A stretch of 64,000 nucleotides of DNA from Anaerolineales bacterium (GTDB taxonomy: Bacteria; Chloroflexota; Anaerolineae; Anaerolineales; UBA11858). Below are positions 26,058 to 35,229 of this stretch, piece by piece. The stretch covers positions 186,001 to 250,000 of the forward strand of contig JANQED010000120.1 of NCBI GenBank assembly GCA_028278545.1, written 5' to 3'. Under the pieces are notes generated by a model. It was not told the origin of the DNA, made no database searches, and worked only from the letters and a program-made list of their open reading frames with translations. Each line of letters starts with the position of its first letter. Position 1 is the first letter of the stretch. Made by a program: the position numbers and the translations under genes.

Positions 26058-26150
26058 ATGTCGAACCCCACAATTTCTAAGGTCGAGACCCAGGGCGACA
26101 ATGGCTATATTTGGAGCAGCCGCGCCCCTGGCGATATCTACGGAAAATAA
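26058..26150 (+). CDS. 30-residue peptide, array copy 4
   Basis: Protein identical to copy 2. AGGAG 7 nt upstream of the ATG. The last codons use GGA AAA where other copies use GGG AAA. Homology ends right after TAA; a 200-nt trailer with small hairpins and an intrinsic terminator follows. Confidence 0.78.
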   Translation: MSNPTISKVETQGDNGYIWSSRAPGDIYGK

Positions 26151-26314
26151 ATCATATAAATAAAAGACTAAAATAACAGTTGTTCGCTATTTTGAGCGCG
26201 CTTTAGGTGTGTATAGGCCTACTATTTGTAGGAAAGCTTATATCTAGCGCCACAAAATGGTGGTGTTAAAGAGTCACCTCAGGTAGAATTTCTAAGCCTG
26301 CGGGGAGTCGTTTG

Positions 26315-26354
26315 ATAACATCAGTCTTGATGTGTTGACTGGTGTTATTTTTTT
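26315..26354 (+). terminator. Intrinsic terminator of the peptide array
   Basis: A 12-bp stem, ATAACATCAGTC paired with GACTGGTGTTAT (one G-U pair), with a 10-nt loop, followed by seven T at 26348-26354. It separates the array transcript from the giant downstream gene. Confidence 0.88.
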
Positions 26355-26513
26355 GCCTGTACGTGGCGGTGAAATTGCCCGGGTTATCACAGAGACATCT
26401 TCCTGCGGCTCAGCGCTAGCGTATTTCGAATGACCTGGGTGAAGCAGGCTGCTATAGAAGGGGCAAAGATTTCTCTAAAGGGAATAATTCACAGATTCAT
26501 AGTGGAATAGAAG

Positions 26514-26519
26514 TATAAT
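26514..26519 (+). promoter_or_regulatory. -10 element (TATAAT) for the giant cyclase/TPR gene
   Basis: Perfect TATAAT with no convincing -35 at 17 bp. The start site would be near 26526, so the in-frame GTG at 26524 cannot be the start, and ATG 26581 is favoured with a leader of about 55 nt containing GGAG. Confidence 0.5.
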
Positions 26520-26580
26520 AACGGTGCGGCATAGTGTATGCATCATTAGTTACCGTGCGATATTGGAGATATCCTTTTAT

Positions 26581-29500
26581 ATGGCAAATACCTGCCCATC
26601 ATGTGGTAGTCAAATCCCGCAGGATTTTCGGTTTTGCGGATTCTGTGGGGAGGCTGTTGAGGTTTCACATCCAATAAACCTTACTGGAATCAAATTCGAA
26701 GAAAGCCGCGGCTCTCGCAGATTTGTCACAGTTTTATTTGCCGATATGACAAATTACACTCGAGCTGCGGAGGGCGCGGACCCGGAAATTGTTTTTCATG
26801 CCATTAGAACGGTTCTTGAGCGACTCGCACAAGTAATCAAGAAGTATGGGGGTCGGGTGGATCGATATTATGGGGATGGATTTCTGGCTATCTTTGGTGT
26901 CCCGGAGGCCATCGAAGACGATCAGCAGCGGGCATTGCTAGCGGCATTAGAAATGCAGGCGCTCATGAAAGAGCACCAATTGGATGCATTGCAGGATTTG
27001 AACTGGGATATGCGGCTCAGGATCGGGGTCAATGTCGGCCGAGTGGTTAGCGGGCAATTGGATACCGGGACAATTTTCGACAGCAGCGTGTTTGGTCACA
27101 CCGTCAATCTGGCTAACCGCTTGCAAGCCTCAGCCAGGCCGGGTACTGTCTTGGTGACCGAACAAGTTTACCGGAAAATGCGTCTGAGGTTCAATTTTCA
27201 GGCACCGGTGAAACTTCAACTGCGCGGGATCGATAAACCAGTTGTGGCCTATGAGCTTATTAGGGTGCGTGCTGATCCTGAGCCTATGCGGGGGTTGGCT
27301 GGGCGTCAAGCCCCGCTGATTGGCCGTGACCAGGAATACGAATTACTTATTACCCACCTGGAAAACTTGGTGATAGATCACCGTGGTGCTGTTGCTTTTA
27401 TCACCGGTGATGCTGGGGTTGGGAAATCTCGTTTAGTGGATGAGATATTGCTCCCAGAAAACGAGGTTTTTCGTGTTGTTCGCACTCAGAGTTCAGCTTT
27501 CGAATCGACTGGATATGCCGCGCTGCGAGATATCCTTCGAAGCCTCGCCGGAGTTACGTCTGATGATGGGGTGGTTTCCCAGCAAGAGCAGCTTGCGGAA
27601 TTTCTCTCGCAAATTGATGATATTGGTGCGGATGTAGCCCCAATTTTTGAGGACATCATTTTTGGCCGATCGTCTGTTGAGCAAAGAGACAGAGATCCTC
27701 ACGGGCATCAAAGGAGTATGATCGTCGCGTTCAGAAGATTGCTTACTCGTTTGTCGAAGCAAATACCCATGGCCATCCTTTTTGATGATATCCAATGGGC
27801 TGATGCTTCGTCAATGGAGGTGATCTCGCACTTAGTCGATCTTACTGTGGAGATCCCTTTGGCTTTGATCTTCGTCGGTCGTTCTGAATATCGAGAAGAA
27901 TTACTTGGTTCCCTGCTGGAAACCCATTCTCCGAAAGGCCTATTGTTCATTGATATTCAGCTAGAAGCTCTTTCTTATGAGGAATGTGAGCACCTTGTGG
28001 AATCCCTTCTGAGTGAAGTGGATTTGCCTACTTCGCTAAAGCAAAGCATCTATGAAAGGACGGCAGGAAACCCGCTATTTACAGAAGAGTTAATCCGTAT
28101 ATTCCTTGACCAAGAGATTATCCATAGGAAAAATGGCACCTGGGTATTAATCGACTCGTGGAGAGAGTTTATTGAGAAAGTTCCCGAAACAGTAAACGGA
28201 TTGCTGCTGAGCCGATATGATCGTCAACCTGATCACCTGAAAATAATCTTGGATGCCGCGTCTATATTAGGATACAGTTTTCATTTAAACCTGTTGTCTT
28301 TGATATTGAGTATCCCAGATTTGGAATTCAGGCGTGATATTGGAGCATTGGTAGAAGCTGATTTTGTTCGGCGATCGTCAGGTGTTGGCTCCCCAGTTTG
28401 CACCTTTCGGCATGCTTTGATGCAAGAAGCTATCTATGAAACGATTTTGCTCGAGGATCGGCGCAGACTTCATCGCAAGGTCGCAGATGTTCTCATTAAT
28501 GTTGCCGAGGATTACTATGTTGACGCCGACGCGATCATTGGTCACCATTTGGAGCTATGTGGCTCAGAAGAAGCGGTATCGTATTTGCTGAGTGCAGCTA
28601 AGCAGGCGGCTGAAAGATATGCCAACGATGAAGCAATACTATACTTCAACCGGGTTTTGAAACTTATCGATGGGAAAGGAATTCGAAAAGAATACGTTGA
28701 TGCTTCTATTGGGATAGGCGAAGTGCTAAACAGGACAGGGGAGTCGCAGCATGTTCTGGGACGGCTTAAGGAAATTAGAGATTATCCTAATTCACATGTT
28801 TTGTCTGAATATAGACGTGGAGATATTTTTTATCAACTGGGTTTAGCTTCGTACAGCACTGGCAATCTGGATGACGCGATTGATAATTTTGAGTTAGCCG
28901 CTTTTGCTCTAAAGAAGAACGAGAGTGAATGTCGTTCTTTCCGTCAGTCAGATATCGATAGGGAAATAGGCTGGGCGCTTTTTCTAAAAGGAGAACAGGA
29001 GGAGGCGCTTACGCGCGCAGAGTCTGCCCTAAGCCTTGCTAAGCAAGAGGGTAGATCGGATGCAGAAGGTAGTGCTCACAAGCTCTTGGCGTCGATTTTC
29101 TTTAAAAAGGGCCAGATGCAAAATGCGGTAGCAAACGCTGAGAGTTCACTTAGCATTCGTGAAAAGGTCGGCGATGTTTGGGGGGCAGCCTCCTCACAGA
29201 CCACACTGGGATATTTCTATCACCAAATTGGTCAGTGGTCTCTGGCTGAGAAAATGCTTAGGCAAGCCATCTACGTTCAGGGGGAGGTTGGTGATTACAA
29301 CAACCTGGCGGGAAGTTGGACGAATCTGGGGTTATTGCTGATGGATAAAGGTCAGTTCAATGAGGCATTAGAGTGCATCAATGAGTCGATCAACATTTTG
29401 CCTGGCCATGAGTTTCCCATCGTTAGAGTAATTGTATATTATCTTGATCGCGGTCTTGTGCATTTGCGCTTGGGAAATGCGGATGAGGCCATTGATGACT

Positions 29501-32500
29501 TCAAGAGGGCCTTGGAAGATGCACAGACCCAAAGTAATGATGATTTGATTGCTCTGGCCTATGCATATCTTGCCGAAGGCTATTTGAGAAAAGGCAGCAT
29601 AACTGAGGCGAAACAAGTTATTGAGAAATCCCTGGCGCTAATAGGGGAGGCAACATCGAGTGAATTTAAATCAGATGTGTATAGAGTCAAGGCCTATATT
29701 TCATGTGCGCAAGGTGAATTTGAAGAGGCATATCAGAGAAATCTCGAAGCGCACAACCTGATTGGCGAAATTGGCAATCGCTACGAACAGGCGCGGTTGC
29801 TAGTTGATAAGGCCGAGATATACTTGGCGGATAGTGAACAAAGATTAGCTTCAGATGATATGGTTGCAGAATTGGAAACAGCTCTGGAGATATTCCAACA
29901 AATGGATGCCAAAGCTGAAATATCGCGCGTGGAGGAGTGCCTCTTCAGGATAATCGCCGATCAGGTTGATGACGGTGAAGAAATAGACTCATCTTTGAGA
30001 TATCCGGTTGTCTTGGTAGCCATACAGCTCTTGCAACCCAGCAAAGTTCAAGAACATTTCGAGGGGGTAGTTTCTGCAAAGAAGCGCCTGATAAAAGAGT
30101 TGAAATCAATCGCGGAAAAAGAGAACGTTTTCCTGACTGCCACGCAACCAGGCTTCACATTGGTTTTGTCGAATGCTTATCCACAGGCGATGGACAGGAT
30201 GTCGTTGAGCGCAGTTGATGCTGCTCATTTGGCGATTATGTCCTGCATTCGTTTGAATAGAACCCACCTGCGGAATTATGGCTATGAATTCCGCATGAAG
30301 GTTGGCATAGTAGCTGGAAGTTCCAATGAACTGATCAGCAATCAAGAACAGGCTGCCTTGTTTTCTAGTGTATCTCAATCCGGCCGTCAGGCAAATCTCT
30401 TGGCCGAGTTAGCGCGGGATTATCAAGTGCTAATCACCGGTGAGATGCCCTCAGCTATCCAAAGCACCTATGAATTGGATCTATTAGCGCAAGTCAAAGA
30501 CCCCAGACTCTCCCAGTTTGTTTACTCGTTAGGAGAAGCACTTTCAGGTTCCGATGTTGACGGGAAATTGCCCCAGTCGAGTTTGCAGCTAATTGGCCGT
30601 GATGCCGAACTAATGGCTCTTTGCGACAGGATCGATGGCATGAAATCTCGAGGAAAGGGGTTTGTTTCTTTCGTTGAGGCGGAAGCTGGCATGGGGAAGA
30701 CCAGGTTGCTGGCAGCGGTGATGAAAACTGCCGATCAGGGTGTTCTGTATCTGAAGGGGAAATGCGAAACCTTTCGATCGAATATAAGCTATTGGCCGCT
30801 CGTCGAGATTTTGGAAAAAAATGCTTTTCCAGATAGTCCAGAGTATCTTCGCCTGAAGAGCATGCTAGATATGCGCCCTCTGGAAGAGGCTGACGAGACA
30901 TTATTGGGCAATTTGCCTCCAGATGCCGTAAGGAAAGAAATTTTTTCCAGTGTTCGGGATTTCATCCTCAGTCAAATTGGTCAACATCCAATGATTTTAG
31001 TCTTTGAGGATGTCCATTTTATCGATCTCAGCTCGCTGGAATTACTCGATTATTTGCTTTCGATCATCAGCGAGGCTCCGGTATCGTTGATTCTGATCTC
31101 GCGGTCCGAGATGCCCGGCCCACATCGGTCTTTTGTTAAAAAAGTCGAGCGAGTTTGCCAGGAAGATTATTTGCATGTTCGCTTTTCTGAGTTGACAAAA
31201 GACCAAAGCCTTGATTTGGTCAGGAATCTTTTGGGAGCCGATGTTTTGCCGGCAGATTTGGAAGACTTGTTGACGCCATTTTTCGGGCACCCACTGTCGA
31301 TTGAGGAAGCCATCCGATTTTTAGTTGAACGCCGGTGGCTGCGCAGGCTAGATAACGCCTGGCTGCTGACTGATTTGTCGGATTCCAATATGGGTCAGAT
31401 GCCTACGACTTTTCGCGATTTGCTTTTGAGGCGGCTGAATTATCTTGACGATGAATCGTTGCATGTTTTGCAAGCAGCGGCATTGTTGGGCGAAGTGTTT
31501 GATCGGATAACTTTGAATCGCATGATTTCTGGGAGCACTTTGGCTCAGAGATTGACTGCATTATATGAGAAGGGTTGGCTCAGGAAATTGGGGAGCGAAA
31601 ATCCCTCCCTCTACCACTTCAATCACACTTTGACGCGCGAAACGATTTACTCAACTTTGGTGAGATCAAAGAAACAGTTGTTGCACCAACGAGCAGGCGA
31701 GGCGATCGAATCCTTGTATCCCGAGTCTCAAGAAGAGAACCTAGAGATCCTTGCCTATCACTTCGAAAATAGCGGCTTACTGGATAAGAGTCTCTATTAC
31801 GCTATTCGGGCGGCTGAGAAGTGCGCCCGAAGGTTTGCCTTAGAGGAAAGTCGCAGATATTATCGCAAGGCTGAAGAGATCCTCAGTCAGCGCTACCAAC
31901 CCCAAACGCGGATGATGACGCGGGTTGTGATTGGATTAGCGGATGTGTACCTGAGCCTGGGTGAACCAGGCAAGGTGGTGGATTCTGTTCAAAAGCTGTT
32001 GTCTGAATCGGGTAATTTGTCAATAACTTTGCAGGCGGCTTGTCTGCGCCGGCTGGGAGCGGCGCTGCATATGCAGGGTGATCTGCCCACAGCTCTTGAA
32101 AAGTATGGTCGGGCTTTGGAAACCATCAATTCTGCCAAAGACCCAGAGATGAAATTGGGGCGCAAGATTGTTGTGTCGGGCGATGAGGAGCGTATTGATA
32201 TCCAAATTGGACTTTCGAGGGTCTATTTCGATATGCATCGGCATTTTGATGCCAAGGAACATGCCCAGCGTGCCTTAGCGCTTTTCGATTTCGAACGTTA
32301 TACTGAGAAGGCAGCCCACCTCAATAACCTACTTGCTGGTATCTCGTATAGAGAAAACGATATCGACGAGGCCCTGCGTTTGTCAAAGCGGGCGCTGGCG
32401 ATATATCAGGCCAACGGATTCCGGGACGGTACCAGTGACACATATTCGAATATGGGCATTTTATCTGTAGCGCTTGGCGATTACAATTCCGCCCTGGATC

Positions 32501-33204
32501 ATTTCTCGTTATCCTTGGAATTGCATCAAGCCCTGGGCGATGTTGAGGGCATCGCAATTACCCGCAACAATTTGGGGCAGCTAGAGACCACACGTGGCTA
32601 TCTCGTTGAGGCCATCAGCCATCTCAGGTTTTCAATTCAATATGCCCGGGTCTCTGAGTTGACGCGCACATTGACCCAGGCGATTGCTAACCTTGGATAT
32701 ACCTTGACCGTGGCAGGGGAATTGGATCAGGCTCTCGATACTTTGGTCGAGGCCGAGAATCTTTGTGGCACTCATCGGTATGGAGATTTATTGGGGGAGG
32801 TGCTGTGGAAGAAAGCCGAATGCCTGATCGCGCTGGACGATATCGATACTGCCATAGAAACCGCGATATATGCACTTGATCAGGCGGGCGAACTGAAGCG
32901 CCGCGACATTGAAGCCCAATCTATGCGGGTCTACGCGCGCGCCCTCCGAAAAAGGGGTGATTTTGCAGATGCCAGAGATCTTGCTCGCGAAGCCTGGCAG
33001 TTTGTTGCCGAGGATTCTGATGCGCACAAGCGCGCTCATTTTGCCGTCGAGTATGGCCTGGCACTAGATGCGAAAATGCAGCGCGCCGAAGCAAGCGACC
33101 TTATAAAAAGGCATGTGCGCGGGGTCAGGATTGTCGAACCGGAACATATACTTCGAGAATTCGCTGAGTCATTTAGTGATTTAGCGGATAGCGAACCCGC
33201 TTAG
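26581..33204 (+). CDS. Giant zinc ribbon-adenylate cyclase-ATPase-TPR protein with internal duplication
   Basis: 2207 residues. Order: zinc ribbon (CPSCG and CGFCG, residues 5-30); class III cyclase domain (about 50-225) with metal-binding FADMTNYT and YYGDGFLAIF and transition-state residues in FGHTVNLANRL; AAA/STAND-type ATPase with Walker A TGDAGVGKSRL near 276 and IPMAILFDDIQWADASS as Walker B; TPR helices (about 690-1130); a decayed second cyclase-like domain (about 1140-1310); a second ATPase with Walker A EAGMGKTRLL near 1367 and ILVFEDVHFIDLSSLE; more TPRs to the end (NLGYTLTVAGELDQAL). Likely a cytoplasmic signal integrator making cAMP or cGMP. ATG 26581 is preferred over GTG 26524. 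The 3' end overlaps the convergent lipoprotein gene by 4 bp. Confidence 0.9.
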   Translation: MANTCPSCGSQIPQDFRFCGFCGEAVEVSHPINLTGIKFEESRGSRRFVTVLFADMTNYTRAAEGADPEIVFHAIRTVLERLAQVIKKYGGRVDRYYGDGFLAIFGVPEAIEDDQQRALLAALEMQALMKEHQLDALQDLNWDMRLRIGVNVGRVVSGQLDTGTIFDSSVFGHTVNLANRLQASARPGTVLVTEQVYRKMRLRFNFQAPVKLQLRGIDKPVVAYELIRVRADPEPMRGLAGRQAPLIGRDQEYELLITHLENLVIDHRGAVAFITGDAGVGKSRLVDEILLPENEVFRVVRTQSSAFESTGYAALRDILRSLAGVTSDDGVVSQQEQLAEFLSQIDDIGADVAPIFEDIIFGRSSVEQRDRDPHGHQRSMIVAFRRLLTRLSKQIPMAILFDDIQWADASSMEVISHLVDLTVEIPLALIFVGRSEYREELLGSLLETHSPKGLLFIDIQLEALSYEECEHLVESLLSEVDLPTSLKQSIYERTAGNPLFTEELIRIFLDQEIIHRKNGTWVLIDSWREFIEKVPETVNGLLLSRYDRQPDHLKIILDAASILGYSFHLNLLSLILSIPDLEFRRDIGALVEADFVRRSSGVGSPVCTFRHALMQEAIYETILLEDRRRLHRKVADVLINVAEDYYVDADAIIGHHLELCGSEEAVSYLLSAAKQAAERYANDEAILYFNRVLKLIDGKGIRKEYVDASIGIGEVLNRTGESQHVLGRLKEIRDYPNSHVLSEYRRGDIFYQLGLASYSTGNLDDAIDNFELAAFALKKNESECRSFRQSDIDREIGWALFLKGEQEEALTRAESALSLAKQEGRSDAEGSAHKLLASIFFKKGQMQNAVANAESSLSIREKVGDVWGAASSQTTLGYFYHQIGQWSLAEKMLRQAIYVQGEVGDYNNLAGSWTNLGLLLMDKGQFNEALECINESINILPGHEFPIVRVIVYYLDRGLVHLRLGNADEAIDDFKRALEDAQTQSNDDLIALAYAYLAEGYLRKGSITEAKQVIEKSLALIGEATSSEFKSDVYRVKAYISCAQGEFEEAYQRNLEAHNLIGEIGNRYEQARLLVDKAEIYLADSEQRLASDDMVAELETALEIFQQMDAKAEISRVEECLFRIIADQVDDGEEIDSSLRYPVVLVAIQLLQPSKVQEHFEGVVSAKKRLIKELKSIAEKENVFLTATQPGFTLVLSNAYPQAMDRMSLSAVDAAHLAIMSCIRLNRTHLRNYGYEFRMKVGIVAGSSNELISNQEQAALFSSVSQSGRQANLLAELARDYQVLITGEMPSAIQSTYELDLLAQVKDPRLSQFVYSLGEALSGSDVDGKLPQSSLQLIGRDAELMALCDRIDGMKSRGKGFVSFVEAEAGMGKTRLLAAVMKTADQGVLYLKGKCETFRSNISYWPLVEILEKNAFPDSPEYLRLKSMLDMRPLEEADETLLGNLPPDAVRKEIFSSVRDFILSQIGQHPMILVFEDVHFIDLSSLELLDYLLSIISEAPVSLILISRSEMPGPHRSFVKKVERVCQEDYLHVRFSELTKDQSLDLVRNLLGADVLPADLEDLLTPFFGHPLSIEEAIRFLVERRWLRRLDNAWLLTDLSDSNMGQMPTTFRDLLLRRLNYLDDESLHVLQAAALLGEVFDRITLNRMISGSTLAQRLTALYEKGWLRKLGSENPSLYHFNHTLTRETIYSTLVRSKKQLLHQRAGEAIESLYPESQEENLEILAYHFENSGLLDKSLYYAIRAAEKCARRFALEESRRYYRKAEEILSQRYQPQTRMMTRVVIGLADVYLSLGEPGKVVDSVQKLLSESGNLSITLQAACLRRLGAALHMQGDLPTALEKYGRALETINSAKDPEMKLGRKIVVSGDEERIDIQIGLSRVYFDMHRHFDAKEHAQRALALFDFERYTEKAAHLNNLLAGISYRENDIDEALRLSKRALAIYQANGFRDGTSDTYSNMGILSVALGDYNSALDHFSLSLELHQALGDVEGIAITRNNLGQLETTRGYLVEAISHLRFSIQYARVSELTRTLTQAIANLGYTLTVAGELDQALDTLVEAENLCGTHRYGDLLGEVLWKKAECLIALDDIDTAIETAIYALDQAGELKRRDIEAQSMRVYARALRKRGDFADARDLAREAWQFVAEDSDAHKRAHFAVEYGLALDAKMQRAEASDLIKRHVRGVRIVEPEHILREFAESFSDLADSEPA

Positions 33205-34088
33205 GGGGTCTTGAGATCGGGAACGATGGTGTACGAAAGCGTTTCCTTGGGTATATTGACAAACCCCATTGGGCTGATGGCGAAGCTTTCTACCGAATTG
33301 ATTTCTAAGACATTTAGATGGATGGGGTTGGCCAGTTTTTGCATGAACCAGCCTAACGTCTGGAGGTAGGCAGCCGGGTCGGAGAAGTCATCGGGTGCAG
33401 AGCCTGGACAAGGGCACTGTACTACACCGGTGATCACTGCCTGGGGTAATTCAGCCAATTGATACACCAACTCATCAGCAGTTTGGTCATCCTCCATGAC
33501 AGCGTTCAAGTTCAGGCTGGCCTCCATCGTAAACGAGACCGGCTCGAACGCGTTGTCATCCAATGCCCACTCGCAGGGAGTGCAGCTGGTGTCGCCGTAA
33601 TATAGATCGCGGAATTCAGTCAGCGCGATGCTGTTGCGCTGCTGAACGGCTTCGCCGCCCTCGATTGGGAACCATAACTCGACGCGATATTCACCGCCGT
33701 ATTCAAAAGCTGTGCCAGTGAAGTCGCCCATTGCGGCCGTATTCAGGGAAGTACTGACTGTGCCTGAGAAAGATACATATCGGTACCCCGCTTCAGGGTT
33801 TCCTTGATCTGAGGCGGGTGCATCCCCTGCATCCATGGTTTTGTCTTCCTGCAGGTCTTCTGCCTTGCTGCTTGGTATGGCGGCTGAAGTACAGTCTTGG
33901 GGGCAGTTTTGTGTGTTCTCAGGCCCATCGCAGACACCGTCGCCGCAGCGCTTCTCGGATTGGGTTTCAGATGGCTGATCGCTTTGTGAGTCAGTGCCCC
34001 TCGTTTCGTCCTGGTTGGTGTTGAAAGGCATACTGCACGCTGACACCAGCGCTATGAATATGGCGATGAGTAGGATTGCTCGCTTCAT
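33201..34088 (-). CDS. Lipoprotein with a Cys-rich CGDGVCDG motif, function unknown
   Basis: 295 residues. Signal peptide and lipobox VSAC (Cys near residue 18), a Thr/Ser/Gln-rich stretch, then the motif CGDGVCDGPENTQNCPQDC found in many bacterial surface proteins, possibly calcium binding or disulfide knotted. The remainder (YRYVSFSGTVSTSL onwards) is a beta-rich domain I do not recognise; a CxxC lies in TSCTPCEWA. GGGAGG precedes the ATG. It follows the next gene upstream by 34 bp. Confidence 0.7.
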   Translation of the reverse strand: MKRAILLIAIFIALVSACSMPFNTNQDETRGTDSQSDQPSETQSEKRCGDGVCDGPENTQNCPQDCTSAAIPSSKAEDLQEDKTMDAGDAPASDQGNPEAGYRYVSFSGTVSTSLNTAAMGDFTGTAFEYGGEYRVELWFPIEGGEAVQQRNSIALTEFRDLYYGDTSCTPCEWALDDNAFEPVSFTMEASLNLNAVMEDDQTADELVYQLAELPQAVITGVVQCPCPGSAPDDFSDPAAYLQTLGWFMQKLANPIHLNVLEINSVESFAISPMGFVNIPKETLSYTIVPDLKTP

Positions 34089-34122
34089 GAGGTTCCCTCC
34101 CGAAATTTAACCTGTGATGTTG

Positions 34123-35127
34123 TTAACTGATACGGCCTTGTTGGACACTCTTTTGCTTCTGTGTTTTAAGCCTATTTTGAATGCGATAAACCAATAGCGT
34201 CAACCATGGAGAAGGTTCCTTTTTGTTCGCGAATGACCAGCCCTTCCAGGCCATGTACATCGAATTGGCGGTGTAGCGTCCGTCTGCGTCGGCTTGGCCG
34301 GTGATCGTCGATACCATCTCCAAGAAGCGGGGGTCATCATGAACGAAGGGGAAATGGCTGAGCACATCGGTCGCGTGCAAGATATCGTACCAGATCAAAG
34401 GGTATTTAAGTTTGCGAAAATCGGTGCCGATGCCGAATAAGAAGTGCTTGATCTGACCGCGCTGCCCCCAATGTTTGAGCAGCATCTCGGTGCCGTTACG
34501 CGCGGCCTCGCTGTTGATCAGGTGGGGGATAGTCGAAATAGCCCTTAGATTCAGCACATTCACAACTGGGCAGGGAGCCTCCCTGGGGCCGGGGCCTTTG
34601 AAGTTCCCCAGCATCCTTGATGCATTACAACGCCAGCCGTTTATTTGTACAGTGCCCAAAACGCAATCCAGAGCCCTTTGGACGCGTTGATCTTCAGCGA
34701 GGCCCATGGCTAGCAGGGCATAGAGAATGGGGGCATCACATGCCATCCATGTCCAATGTTCTCCATCGATACCCGCAAAGCGTTTGTATAGATGGGTGTA
34801 GGTTTCAAACATGCCCTCGGGTGATTGATGTGCTAGAACCGCTTCAATGCCGGGCGTCATGCCTGGGTCATCGGCTCGCACGCCGAAATCCGCCAAAGTG
34901 GTGAGGGCATAAACAGGGTGTTTAGCATCATTATGGCGTTTGATGGCATAGCCCGGCCAGTCGGCTGTCTTGGCGATCAGCGCCTGGACTTTGGGATGCC
35001 CCAACATTTCCTGGCGGTTATCTTGGACTTCTGGATCATCTTCGGGATATTCGAGTAGGTCTGCAAGTGTTCGGTAGCGTGTCCAGGGTTCAGCCGAGTT
35101 CAACAGCCACTGGATTTGTTTATCCAT
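34123..35127 (-). CDS. Squalene cyclase/prenyltransferase-like alpha-toroid protein
   Basis: 334 residues. Helical repeats with the cyclase-like pattern (VLAHQSPEGMFETY, CVLGTVQINGWRCN, ADADGRYTANSMYMAWKGW). There is no QW-motif series or DxDD catalytic motif, so a genuine terpene cyclase is unlikely. The N terminus (WLLNSAEPWTRYRTLADLL) recurs in uncharacterised bacterial proteins of this type. Cytoplasmic, function unknown. Confidence 0.55.
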   Translation of the reverse strand: MDKQIQWLLNSAEPWTRYRTLADLLEYPEDDPEVQDNRQEMLGHPKVQALIAKTADWPGYAIKRHNDAKHPVYALTTLADFGVRADDPGMTPGIEAVLAHQSPEGMFETYTHLYKRFAGIDGEHWTWMACDAPILYALLAMGLAEDQRVQRALDCVLGTVQINGWRCNASRMLGNFKGPGPREAPCPVVNVLNLRAISTIPHLINSEAARNGTEMLLKHWGQRGQIKHFLFGIGTDFRKLKYPLIWYDILHATDVLSHFPFVHDDPRFLEMVSTITGQADADGRYTANSMYMAWKGWSFANKKEPSPWLTLLVYRIQNRLKTQKQKSVQQGRIS

Positions 35128-35217
35128 TTCGGTCTCCTTTCAACCCGTAGTTATGTGGGTGATATCTTATTATACGAGAACTAATGCTCTCATCAAGTGG
35201 AGTTGGCCTGGGAGTGT

Positions 35218-35223
35218 TAAAAT
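35218..35223 (+). promoter_or_regulatory. Extended -10 (TGT TAAAAT) of a leaderless promoter
   Basis: TG at 35215-35216 and TAAAAT at 35218-35223 place the start site at 35230, the A of the ATG of the DUF364 gene. No Shine-Dalgarno site. Confidence 0.5.
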
Positions 35224-35229
35224 AGGCCC

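Larger units (their letters stand above)
25662..26150 (+). repeat. Tandem array of four 132-bp coding units
   Basis: ATG positions 25662, 25794, 25926 and 26058 are exactly 132 bp apart. Each unit is a 93-bp ORF plus a 39-bp spacer containing AGGAG. The three spacers differ at only a few positions. Similarity stops at the first ATG upstream and at the last stop codon downstream, so the duplicated unit is ORF plus following spacer. Confidence 0.95.
26151..26580 (+). other. Gene-free interval: array trailer, terminator, next promoter
   Basis: No ORF worth calling. 26151-26314 carries short dyads (CCTAC-TATTT-GTAGG at 26219-26233, palindrome TAGGCCTA, AGCGCGCT). The terminator is at 26315-26354. 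The rest leads to a TATAAT at 26514-26519 in front of the giant gene. Confidence 0.6.

Noticed and set aside
25662..26150. 132-bp repeats as a CRISPR array
   Set aside because: Units are open reading frames with ribosome binding sites, the interval is too long, and the intervening spacers are nearly identical rather than unique.
25490..26580. Single operon from the MFS gene through the giant cyclase gene
   Set aside because: A strong intrinsic terminator at 26315-26354 and a separate TATAAT at 26514 divide the transcripts.
30178..30186. Perfect DnaA box TTATCCACA
   Set aside because: Single copy deep inside the giant coding sequence; expected by chance.
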